From assembly GCA_035498175.1 (NCBI GenBank), contig DATKAJ010000031.1, positions 9,127 through 73,126 of the forward strand: a stretch of 64,000 nt of DNA. The letters are read 5' to 3'. Both the position numbers and the translations under genes were made by a program. The notes under the pieces were generated by a model that saw only the letters and a list, made by a program, of their open reading frames with translations, was not told the origin of the DNA and searched no databases. The stretch's first letter is position 1. The number at the start of each line of letters is the position of its first letter. This DNA is from JALORV01 sp035498175 (GTDB lineage Bacteria; Pseudomonadota; Gammaproteobacteria; Burkholderiales; Burkholderiaceae_F). Positions 15,496-23,846 of this stretch are shown here, piece after piece.

Positions 15496-16230
15496 ATGTC
15501 TGCCGTTCAGTCCCCTGTGGCCTCGTTCTCCGGCCTCGCGAACCTGACGCCGCGGAGGCTCGGCATCGTGCGCGCGCTCGTGTTTGGATTGGCACTGGTG
15601 CCGCTGCTGGTACTCGCGCAGCGCATCCTGACCGGCGGACTCGGGGCCAACCCGGTCGAGGCCATTCTGCGGTTCCTTGGCACCTGGACCCTGGTGCTGC
15701 TGCTGGTCACGCTCGGCGTGACACCGTTGCGCTGGCTGACGGGGTGGAACTGGCTGGTGCGACTGCGCCGGATGCTCGGCCTGTACGCGGCGTTCTACGC
15801 GACGTTGCACATCACGGCGTTCGTCTGGCTCGATCACTGGTTCGATCTGGCCGCGATCACCGCCGACGTCGCAAAGCGACCCTATCTGACGCTGGGCTTC
15901 TTCGCCTATCTGCTGATGATCCCGCTCGTGCTGACCTCGACGAACGCGATGGTGCGGCGCCTCGGTGGTCGCAACTGGCAACGCCTGCACCGGCTCGTCT
16001 ATCTGATCGGCATCCTTGGTGTCGCGCACTACTGGTTCCACAAGATCGCGAAGAACGACTTTGTCCCCCCGGCGCAGTACGCGGCGGTGCTGGCGCTGCT
16101 GCTGGGTGCGCGGGTCTTCCACGCGTGGTCCGCCCGCCGCGACCTGGCGCGGCGCTCCGCCGGGGCTCAGGGCAGGATCGACTCGCCTGCAAACAGCTCG
16201 GCGATCGTTTCGCGCCGGCGCACCTCGTAA
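15496..16230 (+). CDS. msrQ: Haem-binding membrane subunit MsrQ
   Basis: MsrQ is the quinone-linked membrane partner that passes electrons to MsrP. The product is 244 residues with about six membrane segments and family histidines in FYATLHITAFVW, RLHRLVYLIGI and GVAHYWFH. The last ~30 residues, after FHAWSARRDLARR, are not typical, and the frame runs 64 bp into the 3' end of lysA on the other strand. It lies 17 bp after msrP, forming a two-gene operon. Confidence 0.93.
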   Translation: MSAVQSPVASFSGLANLTPRRLGIVRALVFGLALVPLLVLAQRILTGGLGANPVEAILRFLGTWTLVLLLVTLGVTPLRWLTGWNWLVRLRRMLGLYAAFYATLHITAFVWLDHWFDLAAITADVAKRPYLTLGFFAYLLMIPLVLTSTNAMVRRLGGRNWQRLHRLVYLIGILGVAHYWFHKIAKNDFVPPAQYAAVLALLLGARVFHAWSARRDLARRSAGAQGRIDSPANSSAIVSRRRTS

Positions 16231-17441
16231 GCGCGGTCGCCGTCGACCATCACTTCCGCGGCGCGCGCCCGGGTGTTGTAGTTGGAACTCATCGCCATCC
16301 CATAGGCTCCGCTGCCGGTGACTGCGAGCAGGTCACCGGACAACAGGGCGAGCGATCGGTCGTGCGCCAGCCAGTCGCCCGACTCGCACACCGGTCCCAC
16401 GACGTCATAGCGTTCCGCAGCGCCCGGGCGCATTTGTACCGGCACGATGCCCATCCACGCGTCATACAGCGTCGGCCGCAGCAGATCATTCATCGCCGCA
16501 TCGACGATCGCGAAGGACCGGACCTCGGTGCGTTTCAGGTACTCGACGCGCGTGACCAGGATGCCGGCGTTGCCGACGATCGACCGGCCGGGCTCGATCA
16601 GCAGTGTGCGGTCAGCGAAGCCGCGGGCATCGACGCGTTGCAGGAGTGCACGCACGAGTTGCGTCGGGTCGGGCGGAGTTTCTTCTGCGTAGCGGATGCC
16701 GAGGCCGCCGCCAAAGTCGATGTGGTCGAGGCGAATGCCCAGGCCGTCGATCGCTTCGACCAGGTCGAGCAGCCGATCGGCCGCGTTCAGGTAAGGCTCG
16801 ATCTCGGTGATCTGCGACCCGATATGGCAATCGATGCCGCTCATCTCGACCCCGGGGCGAGTCGAAGCAGAGCGGTACAGCGCCAGGGTCTCCTCCGGAC
16901 CGACGCCGAACTTGTTGTCCTTGAGCCCGGTTGAGATGTAGGGATGGGTCCGCGGGTCGACGTCGGGATTCACCCGGACCGAAACGCGCGCGTGCCGCCG
17001 TGCGCGGCGCGCGACAGCGTCGATGCGGTCGAGCTCGGCGGCGGACTCGACGTTGAAGCAGAAGATGTCGGCCGCCAGTGCCTGTTCGATCTCGTCCTCG
17101 GTCTTGCCGACGCCCGAAAACACGACCTTGTCAGGCGAACCTCCGGCCGCGATGACGCGGGCGAGTTCGCCGCCTGACACGATATCGAAGCCGGCTCCAA
17201 GTCGCGCCAGCACGTCGAGTACGGCAAGATTGGAGTTGGCCTTCATTGCATAGCAGACCATCGCGCGGCGCCCGCTCAGCGCCGCCGAATATGCTTCGAA
17301 GGCCTGCGTGATCGCGCGCCGCGAGTACACGAAGGTCGGCGTGCCGAAACGCTCCACGATCGCGGCAATCGCGACCCCCTCGCAGTACAGATCGTTGCCG
17401 CGATAGGAGAAGCCAACCTCGTCGGGCAGCGCAATGGTCAT
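16167..17441 (-). CDS. lysA: Diaminopimelate decarboxylase
   Basis: LysA decarboxylates meso-diaminopimelate to L-lysine using PLP, the last step of lysine synthesis. From the ATG at 17441 it has 424 residues. The PLP lysine is K67 in VCYAMKANSN. Other family marks are CHIGSQI, DFGGGLGI, EPGRSIVGNAG and CESGDWLAHDR. It overlaps lptM by 4 bp upstream, and its 3' end overlaps msrQ on the opposite strand by 64 bp. Confidence 0.97.
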   Translation of the reverse strand: MTIALPDEVGFSYRGNDLYCEGVAIAAIVERFGTPTFVYSRRAITQAFEAYSAALSGRRAMVCYAMKANSNLAVLDVLARLGAGFDIVSGGELARVIAAGGSPDKVVFSGVGKTEDEIEQALAADIFCFNVESAAELDRIDAVARRARRHARVSVRVNPDVDPRTHPYISTGLKDNKFGVGPEETLALYRSASTRPGVEMSGIDCHIGSQITEIEPYLNAADRLLDLVEAIDGLGIRLDHIDFGGGLGIRYAEETPPDPTQLVRALLQRVDARGFADRTLLIEPGRSIVGNAGILVTRVEYLKRTEVRSFAIVDAAMNDLLRPTLYDAWMGIVPVQMRPGAAERYDVVGPVCESGDWLAHDRSLALLSGDLLAVTGSGAYGMAMSSNYNTRARAAEVMVDGDRAYEVRRRETIAELFAGESILP

Positions 17442-17641
17442 CGCGGCTCGTTGGTGGCCGGCACTTCGAGGCGTTTGTCGACCGGCCTTTCGCTCTGCGG
17501 CTGCGCATCGGCCGGGGGTGGAGCTGGCGCGCGCGACTGCGGTGCCGGCGCCGGCGGCGGCAGCACCAGCGGCCCCTTCTGGCCGCACCCCAGGAGTGCG
17601 ATCACGATCGCTCCTAGAATGCCGAAACGCGTGCAAGCCAT
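17438..17641 (-). CDS. lptM: Small lipoprotein LptM (YifL-like)
   Basis: This is a 67-residue lipoprotein. A short signal peptide ends in a lipobox, then LLGCGQKGPLVLP, the hallmark of the LptM/YifL family, with the lipidated cysteine at residue 19. The rest is proline- and alanine-rich and probably disordered. LptM assists maturation of the LptDE lipopolysaccharide translocon in enterobacteria; that role is inferred here by family. The gene overlaps lysA by 4 bp, and its start is only 18 bp from the divergent cyaY start. Confidence 0.9.
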   Translation of the reverse strand: MACTRFGILGAIVIALLGCGQKGPLVLPPPAPAPQSRAPAPPPADAQPQSERPVDKRLEVPATNEPR

Positions 17642-17659
17642 GGTGTAAACGAATCTAAC

Positions 17660-17986
17660 ATGACTGAATCCGAGTTCTTGGAGCGTGCCGAAGCCGCGCT
17701 CGCGGGCATTGAGGACGCCGTTGACGCGAGCGGCCTCGACATCGAGCTCAGCCGCGCCGGCAACGTGTTGACGCTCGAATTGAGCGACGGCGGCCGGGTT
17801 GTCGTCAACAGCCAGCTACCGATGCGGCAGCTGTGGCTGGCCGCACGCAGCGGTGCGCATCACTATCAGTGGTCGGATGGAAGCTGGCGTGACACGCGCG
17901 ACGGCACCGAATTCTTCAGTGCACTCTCGCGCATTGTCTCGGCGCTCAGTGGCAGCGCCGTTGTCTTCAGCGGCCGGCCGCGCTGA
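17660..17986 (+). CDS. cyaY: Iron-sulfur cluster assembly protein CyaY (frataxin)
   Basis: The 108-residue product is a bacterial frataxin, an iron-binding modulator of Fe-S cluster assembly. It has the acidic first helix (ESEFLERAEAALAGIEDAVD), the central sheet with VVVNSQLPMRQLWLAA, and the YQWSDGSWRDTRDG segment. It is divergent from lptM with an 18 bp gap, an arrangement common in proteobacteria, and ends 8 bp from the convergent mrcA stop. A TAGAAT at 17615-17620, inside lptM, could be its -10 box. Confidence 0.94.
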   Translation: MTESEFLERAEAALAGIEDAVDASGLDIELSRAGNVLTLELSDGGRVVVNSQLPMRQLWLAARSGAHHYQWSDGSWRDTRDGTEFFSALSRIVSALSGSAVVFSGRPR

Positions 17987-17994
17987 GCCACAAT

Positions 17995-20364
17995 CTAGAA
18001 GATCTGCTCGCGCACCGTTTCACGCTTGGCCTTCTCTTCCGGCGGCAGGCCGTCCTCGAGTCCCACGCTGGCTACACCCTGGCCGGGCTGGTGCTCGACG
18101 TAGTAGTACTCGCCGCCAAGCTCGACGATGCCGGCTGGCGCCGTGCGCGTTGCTTCAGGAACGCCATTGAGCGCCTTGGACATGTAGGTGATCCAGATCG
18201 GCAGGGCGAGGCCGCCGCCGGTTTCACGCTCGCCGAGCGGACGCGGCTGGTCGAAGCCCATCCAGGCGACCGCGACGAGATCGCCACCGTAACCGGCGAA
18301 CCACGCGTCGTGCGAGTCGTTGGTCGTGCCCGTCTTGCCGCCGACATCGGCCCGCTTCAGAGTCGCATAGGCGCGTGCCGCCGTGCCGGTGCGCGCGACC
18401 TCCTTCAGCAGGCTGTCCATGACGAAGGCGTTGCGTTCGTTGAGCACGCGCACCGCGGAATCGCCGGCAACGACCGGCTTGGCTTCCATCAGCGTCTTGC
18501 CGTTTGCGTCGCTGACCTTGCTGATGAGGTGGAGCTCCAGACCGTAGCCGCCATTCGCGAACACGGAGTAGCCATTCAGCAGCACCCAGGGTGTCACCGA
18601 GCCTGCGCCGAGTGCCATGGTGAGATAGGCAGGGTGCTTGTCGGCCTCGAAACCAAAGCGGACCACCCAGTCCTGCGCATAGCGTGGGCCGATGGCTTGC
18701 AGAATGCGGATCGAGACCAGGTTCTTTGACTTCGCAAGGCCCTGCCGCAACCGCATCGGCCCCTCGAACTTGCCGTCGTAGTTCTTGGGCTCCCATACCT
18801 GGCCGCCGGTGAGGTCCGGATCGATCGACAGCGGCGCATCGTTGATCAGCGTGCTCGGCGTGAATCCCTTCTCGAGTGACGCCGAATAAATGAACGGCTT
18901 GAAGCTCGAGCCGGGCTGGCGCCACGCCTGGGTGACGTGGTTGAACTTGTTCAGATTGAAATCAAACCCGCCGATCAGCGCGCGTATCGCACCGTTGCGG
19001 GAGTTGGCGGCAACGAATGCGGCCTCGACCTGGGGCAACTGCACGATCTCCCAGCCCATCTTCTCGTTACGGGCAATGCGAACCACGGCGCCGGGGATGA
19101 GCCTGCGGGCTGGTTGCGCCTTGGGCGACAGCGACGGCGCGACGAACTTCAGCCCGTCGCCCTTGATCTCGACGGTTTGTGAGCCCTGCAGCGCCAGGCG
19201 GACGGACTGCGGCGCGGCCTCGAGCACGACCGCCGGGACCATGTTGGGACTGTCGATCGCCTCGACCAGCGCATCCTCGATGCGCTGGTCGCGCGTTGCC
19301 GGATCTGCGTCGAGTTCGATGAATGCTTCCGGCCCGCGATAGCCATACTTGCGGTCGTAGTCCAGCACGGCCTTGCGCAGCGCGTTGTACGCGACCTCCT
19401 GGTCCTCGCGCCGCAGCGTGGTCGTGACGTTAAGGCCGCGCGTGTACGTTTCTTCGCGGAAGACGTCATAGACCAGCATACGGGCGAGCTCTGCCGCGTA
19501 TTCGGCGTGCAGCCGCATCCGCGGTGACTCATCGGCAAGCGGGCTCCCGTGTCGCGGCTTGAGTTCCTGGGCCAGCGCGGTGTCGAAGGTGGGCCGGTCG
19601 ATGTAACCCAGATCCAGCATCCGCGTCAGCACGTACTGCTGGCGGCTCTTCGCCCGTTTGGGATTCACGAACGGGTTGTACGCGCTCGGCGCGACCGGCA
19701 GGCCGGCCAGCGTCGCCATCTCGGCCACTGTGAGGTCTTTCAGCTTCTTGCCGAAGTACACCTGCGAAGCGGCAGCGAAGCCGTAGGCGCGCTGCCCCAG
19801 GAAAATCTGGTTGGCGTAGACCTCGAAAATGCGGTCTTTGCTGAGCGACGATTCGATCTTGTAGGCCAGAGCGATCTCGTAGACCTTGCGGACGTAGCTG
19901 CGCTCCGAACTCAGGAAGAAGTTGCGCGCGACCTGCATCGTGATCGTGCTGCCGCCCTGGCCGCGCCGGCCTGTGACGAAATTGGACGCGGCGGCACGCG
20001 CCAGGCCGGCGTAGTCGACCCCGCGATGCTCATAGAAGCGATCGTCCTCCGCTGCGAGGATCGCCTTCTTCATCAAGTCCGGCATATCGGCGACGGCGAC
20101 GTAGTCCCGCCGTTCTTCGCCGAACTCACCGATCAGCAGGCCATCGGCCGTCCAGACCCGCAACGGGATCTTCGGCCGGTAATCGGTCAGGGTTTCGATC
20201 GAAGGAAGGTTGGCGTAGACGATCGCAAAGGCGAAGGTCAGCAGCAGCAGCCCAGAGATGATCGCCGCTCCGGCCAGCCCGCCCATCAACAGGAGCGCGC
20301 GCTGGTACCACGGCCACGAGGACCGTGGGGCGGGCGCCGCGTCATCGATGCCGGGCTTGTCCAT
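17995..20364 (-). CDS. mrcA: Class A penicillin-binding protein 1A (transglycosylase/transpeptidase)
   Basis: This bifunctional enzyme polymerises and crosslinks peptidoglycan. From the ATG at 20364 it has 789 residues. There is one membrane anchor (about 24-50). The GT51 transglycosylase domain has EDDRFYEHRG (E106), GGSTITMQVARN and later family motifs. The transpeptidase domain has the SxxK serine at about S486 (PGSSFKPF), SKN, and KTGTT. An OB-like insert lies between them. It is divergent from pilM, as in many beta- and gammaproteobacteria. The name ponA is also used. Confidence 0.96.
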   Translation of the reverse strand: MDKPGIDDAAPAPRSSWPWYQRALLLMGGLAGAAIISGLLLLTFAFAIVYANLPSIETLTDYRPKIPLRVWTADGLLIGEFGEERRDYVAVADMPDLMKKAILAAEDDRFYEHRGVDYAGLARAAASNFVTGRRGQGGSTITMQVARNFFLSSERSYVRKVYEIALAYKIESSLSKDRIFEVYANQIFLGQRAYGFAAASQVYFGKKLKDLTVAEMATLAGLPVAPSAYNPFVNPKRAKSRQQYVLTRMLDLGYIDRPTFDTALAQELKPRHGSPLADESPRMRLHAEYAAELARMLVYDVFREETYTRGLNVTTTLRREDQEVAYNALRKAVLDYDRKYGYRGPEAFIELDADPATRDQRIEDALVEAIDSPNMVPAVVLEAAPQSVRLALQGSQTVEIKGDGLKFVAPSLSPKAQPARRLIPGAVVRIARNEKMGWEIVQLPQVEAAFVAANSRNGAIRALIGGFDFNLNKFNHVTQAWRQPGSSFKPFIYSASLEKGFTPSTLINDAPLSIDPDLTGGQVWEPKNYDGKFEGPMRLRQGLAKSKNLVSIRILQAIGPRYAQDWVVRFGFEADKHPAYLTMALGAGSVTPWVLLNGYSVFANGGYGLELHLISKVSDANGKTLMEAKPVVAGDSAVRVLNERNAFVMDSLLKEVARTGTAARAYATLKRADVGGKTGTTNDSHDAWFAGYGGDLVAVAWMGFDQPRPLGERETGGGLALPIWITYMSKALNGVPEATRTAPAGIVELGGEYYYVEHQPGQGVASVGLEDGLPPEEKAKRETVREQIF

Positions 20365-20771
20365 GGACACAGGAACCGTCGCTGGAGGGAACTGGGCGTG
20401 CGAGTGACCGCTTATTTGCGCTTCGCTGCACGGAGAGTCGGGAATTATAGGAGTCGAGCACTTCGACGGCCGGGACCCGCGTTGACGTCCACTGAACGGT
20501 AGGCCTTGGACGCACCTCGTCACGAACCGTTCGTTGTTAATCCCTCAAAGGGGGCACGGTTAGGCCGAACGCGGGGCTTGTAGTTCGCTTGCTTATGTTG
20601 ATAGGATCTCAAGTGCCATCCGACAAAAACGCGGTAAACGCTCGAAATTTAAGGGAAAACCGGCTTTGTTCGAGGCGTTTCCGTGGCCGGGGCGTAGGTG
20701 TACCACTGCGCTGTCGGCGGTTGCCTCGATCCGCATGACACCGAGCTGAGTCCGTCGCAGGGAGTACCGCC
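20365..20771. other. Divergent intergenic region between mrcA and pilM
   Basis: This 407 bp non-coding region separates the divergent mrcA and pilM genes and must carry both promoters. A perfect TATAAT on the minus strand is the only strong element I see. The pilM-proximal half has patches of lower GC, including CGAAATTTAAGGGAAAAC near 20642, but no convincing -35/-10 pair, tRNA or small ORF. Confidence 0.5.
20444..20449 (-). promoter_or_regulatory. Possible -10 box for mrcA
   Basis: A perfect TATAAT reads on the minus strand 80 bp upstream of the mrcA start codon. No clear -35 (TTGACA-like) lies 16-18 bp further upstream, so an activator or an extended element would be needed. Confidence 0.4.
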
Positions 20772-21848
20772 TTGGCATTCGATCTGCCCTTTGGTCCAAA
20801 GACGCCGCCGATGATCGGGCTGGATATCGGCTCGTCGAGCGTCAAGATTGTCGAGTTGTCGGAAGCCGGTAAGGGCACCATGCGGCTCGAGCGCTATGCC
20901 ATCGAGCCGCTGCCGCGTGGCGCGGTGGTCGACGGCAACGTTGACAAGATCGACGTGGTCGCCGACGCCGTAAAACGCGCCTGGCGCCGTGCCGGCGGCA
21001 AGATCCGCAACGTGGCGATGGCGCTGCCGGCGTCCGCCGTCATCACCAAACGCATCGCCCTGCCGGGCAACCTGCGCGAGGAAGAACTCGAGATGCAGGT
21101 CGAGAGCGAGGCGAACCAATACATCCCGTTTGCGCTCGATGAGGTCAGCCTCGACTTTCAGGTCCTGGGCCCGATCCCGAACGCGCCGGACGACGTCGAG
21201 GTCCTGATCGCTGCCTCGCGCAAGGAAAAGGTCGAGGACCGAATTGCTGTGGCGCAGGCCGCAGGGCTCAAACCGGTGGTCGTCGACGTCGAGTCGTATT
21301 CATCGCGCGCCGCCGTCGAGCGCCTGATCGAGCAGCTGCCAAACGCGGGCGAAGGCCTCGTGATCGCTGTCTTCTACATCGGCGCGAACACCACGAGCGT
21401 CACGGTGATGCACGACGGCGAAGCGATCTATGAGCGCGAGCAGCCGTTCGGCGGACAGCAGCTCACGGGCGACATCTCGCGCGCCTACGGCATTCCGACG
21501 GAAGAGGCGGAACAGAAGAAGCGCAGCGGTGATCTGCCTGCCGATTACGAAACCACCGTACTGAAGCCGTTCATCGACACGGCGTCGACCGAGATTACGC
21601 GCGCGCTGCAGTTCTTCTTCACTTCCACACCGTACAGCAGGGTCGACCAGATCATGCTGGCCGGCGGATCGGCCGTGCTGACCGGACTCCCGGACGCGCT
21701 GATGGAGCGCGCGCAGGTGCCGACGTCGGTGATATCGCCGTTCAAGGGCATGGAGGTCTCGCCGAACATCCGCGAGAAGCAGCTGCGGCTCGACGCGCCG
21801 GCGTTGCTGACACCGTGCGGCCTGGCGATGCGGAGGTTCGACAAATGA
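20772..21848 (+). CDS. pilM: Type IV pilus inner-membrane platform protein PilM
   Basis: PilM is a cytoplasmic actin/FtsA-like protein that binds the N-terminal tail of PilN. The product is 358 residues from a TTG at 20772, preceded by GGGAG; the next in-frame ATG would remove the conserved N-terminus. Motifs include MIGLDIGSSSVKIVEL (phosphate 1 loop), ESEANQYIPF and the C-terminal LAGGSAVLTGLPD. It heads the pilMNOPQ operon, the type IV pilus alignment complex. Confidence 0.94.
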   Translation: MAFDLPFGPKTPPMIGLDIGSSSVKIVELSEAGKGTMRLERYAIEPLPRGAVVDGNVDKIDVVADAVKRAWRRAGGKIRNVAMALPASAVITKRIALPGNLREEELEMQVESEANQYIPFALDEVSLDFQVLGPIPNAPDDVEVLIAASRKEKVEDRIAVAQAAGLKPVVVDVESYSSRAAVERLIEQLPNAGEGLVIAVFYIGANTTSVTVMHDGEAIYEREQPFGGQQLTGDISRAYGIPTEEAEQKKRSGDLPADYETTVLKPFIDTASTEITRALQFFFTSTPYSRVDQIMLAGGSAVLTGLPDALMERAQVPTSVISPFKGMEVSPNIREKQLRLDAPALLTPCGLAMRRFDK

Positions 21849-21903
21849 GCGCAGCACCGGCCAACAAGGCTCGCATTGCCGCGCGTAGCGCGGGGGTCTG
21901 GCG

Positions 21904-22596
21904 ATGACCGCGCCGCGCGTCAACCTATTGCCGCATCGCGCCGCCAAACGCGAACGGCAGAAGAAGCTCTTCTGGGCGCTGACGGCGATATCGGCCGTCG
22001 TCGGCCTGGCGATGATCGGTGTGGTCTGGTCGGTGTTGCAGGGCTACATCGCGAATCAGCAGGCCCGCAACGACTTCATTCGCAACGAGAACGCCAAGCT
22101 GGACACCCAGATCAAGGAAATTGCATCGCTGCGCCAGGAGATCGACGGACTGCGGGCGCGCCAGCGCGCGGTCGAGGATTTGCAGGCGGACCGCAACCAG
22201 CCGGTGTATCTGCTCGACGAAGTTGCCAAACAGGTGCCCGAAGGCATTTACCTGCGCTCGATCAAGCAGGAGGACCGCAAGGTCAACGTCAGCGGCTGGG
22301 CCGCATCGAACGAGCGTGTCTCGGAGTTCCTTCGCAACCTGCAGAACAATTCGCGCGTGCTCGAGCGCCCGGAACTTATCGAAATCAAGGTGGCAGGGCA
22401 GGGGCCCGCAGGGATGAACCGACGGGTGTTCGAGTTTTCGCTGAATTTCACGATGAAGCCGACTCCAGAACGCACCCAGCTGCAGCAGCAGGCGCAGGCG
22501 CAGCCCCGTTCAGCCGCGGCGGTCGCGGCGGGTGCGACGACGCCTGCAGTGGCTTCAACGGCGCCGCCCGTGGCTGCGCCCGCGCCCAAGAAATAG
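21904..22596 (+). CDS. pilN: Type IV pilus assembly protein PilN
   Basis: PilN is a bitopic inner-membrane protein. The cytoplasmic tail has RVNLLPHR, the PilM-binding motif, followed by one membrane helix (about 23-43), a coiled coil (about 50-95) and a ferredoxin-like periplasmic domain. The product is 230 residues; the last ~40 residues are an Ala/Pro/Gln-rich tail that is longer than usual. It follows pilM after 55 bp and precedes pilO by 18 bp. Confidence 0.94.
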   Translation: MTAPRVNLLPHRAAKRERQKKLFWALTAISAVVGLAMIGVVWSVLQGYIANQQARNDFIRNENAKLDTQIKEIASLRQEIDGLRARQRAVEDLQADRNQPVYLLDEVAKQVPEGIYLRSIKQEDRKVNVSGWAASNERVSEFLRNLQNNSRVLERPELIEIKVAGQGPAGMNRRVFEFSLNFTMKPTPERTQLQQQAQAQPRSAAAVAAGATTPAVASTAPPVAAPAPKK

Positions 22597-22614
22597 GTCG
22601 ATTCAGAGGCACGC

Positions 22615-23262
22615 ATGGCAAGTCGAGACCTACTCTCGCAATTCCGGGGCCTGACCCTCGATAACGTCGGCACATGGCCGATCGCACCGCGGATCGTGCT
22701 GTGGGTCGTCGTGATCGCTGCGTTCGGTGTGGGCGGCTGGTTTGGCCTCTGGAGCGGCCAGAACGAGCAGCTCGCGCAGTTGCAGGCCGACGAAGAGAAG
22801 CTCAAGGACGAATACAAGAGCAAGCTGCAGCAGGCGATCAATCTCGACGAACTGCGCAAGCAGCGCGAGCAGGTCAGCCAGTACGTGCTCACGCTGGAGA
22901 AGCAGTTGCCGAGCAAGTCCGAGATGGACGCGCTGCTGTCGGACATCAACCAGGCGGGCGTCGGGCGCGGCCTCGACTTCGAACTCTTCAAGCCGGGCCA
23001 GACCAACGTCAAGGAGTATTACGCCGAGCTGCCGATCGCCATCAAGCTGGTCGGCAAGTACCACGACCTCGGCTCCTTCGCCGGCGATATCGCGAATCTG
23101 CCGCGGATCGTGACGCTCAACAACCTGAACGTGACAGTCGGCAAGGGCAGCGCCCTGACAATGGACGCCACCGCCAAGACCTACCGTTATCTCGACGCCG
23201 ACGAGATTGCCAATCAGCGCAAGGCGAAGACGCAGGCAGCCACCAAGGGGCCGAGCAAATGA
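22615..23262 (+). CDS. pilO: Type IV pilus assembly protein PilO
   Basis: PilO pairs with PilN in the periplasm to form the alignment subcomplex. The product is 215 residues with one membrane helix (about 25-45), a coiled coil (about 50-100) rich in Glu, Gln and Lys, and a C-terminal periplasmic domain with YHDLGSFAGDIANLPRIVTL, typical of PilO. Its stop overlaps the pilP start by 4 bp. Confidence 0.94.
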   Translation: MASRDLLSQFRGLTLDNVGTWPIAPRIVLWVVVIAAFGVGGWFGLWSGQNEQLAQLQADEEKLKDEYKSKLQQAINLDELRKQREQVSQYVLTLEKQLPSKSEMDALLSDINQAGVGRGLDFELFKPGQTNVKEYYAELPIAIKLVGKYHDLGSFAGDIANLPRIVTLNNLNVTVGKGSALTMDATAKTYRYLDADEIANQRKAKTQAATKGPSK

Positions 23263-23846
23263 TGATGGACAAGTCTCTGGCGATGCGCGCCGCGGCATTC
23301 GCCGTCGCGACCTGCTCGCTCGCGGCCTGCGGTGGCGGCAGCGATACTGAACTGCGCGCGTGGATGGATGACACGCGCAAGTCGATGCGACCCACCACCC
23401 AGCCGGTGCCCGAGCCCAAGCAGTTCTCGCCGTACACCTATGAGGCGAAGACACTGATGGACCCGTTCGACGCGCAGAAAATGGTGCTCGCCGTGGCGCG
23501 CCAGGCCCAGGCGCGCGCCAGCACCAGCGCGATCAAGCCCGATCTCGATCGCCGGCGCGAGGCGCTCGAGGGATTTCCGCTCGACCAGCTGAAGATGGTT
23601 GGCACGCTGCGACAGCAGAGCAACAACGTTGCCCTGATCGATGTCTCCGGCCAGACCTTCATGGTCCGTGCAGGAAATTACGTGGGGCAGAACTTCGGCC
23701 TCGTCACAAAGATCACTGAAACCGAAGTGGACCTGAAGGAAATCGTCCAGGACGCCGCCGGCGAATGGGTCGAGCGACCGGCGAAGCTGGAGTTGCAGGA
23801 GGCCGGACGGCAAGACGCCGGTGGCCGACAGGGGAGCAAGAGATGA
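23259..23846 (+). CDS. pilP: Type IV pilus inner-membrane lipoprotein PilP
   Basis: PilP links the PilNO complex to the secretin PilQ. The product is 195 residues from the first of three consecutive ATGs (23259). The lipobox is LAAC with the lipidated cysteine at residue 24, followed by a disordered linker. The C-terminal HR domain has LDQLKMVGTLRQQSNNVALI and VRAGNYVGQNFGLV. Both gene ends overlap their neighbours by 4 bp (pilO and pilQ). Confidence 0.94.
   Translation: MMMDKSLAMRAAAFAVATCSLAACGGGSDTELRAWMDDTRKSMRPTTQPVPEPKQFSPYTYEAKTLMDPFDAQKMVLAVARQAQARASTSAIKPDLDRRREALEGFPLDQLKMVGTLRQQSNNVALIDVSGQTFMVRAGNYVGQNFGLVTKITETEVDLKEIVQDAAGEWVERPAKLELQEAGRQDAGGRQGSKR

Noticed and set aside
20773..20789. 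Sigma-54-like TTGGCATTCGATCTGCC at the pilM start
   Set aside because: It lacks a proper TTGC at -12 and lies on the pilM start codon, so it cannot serve as the pilM promoter.
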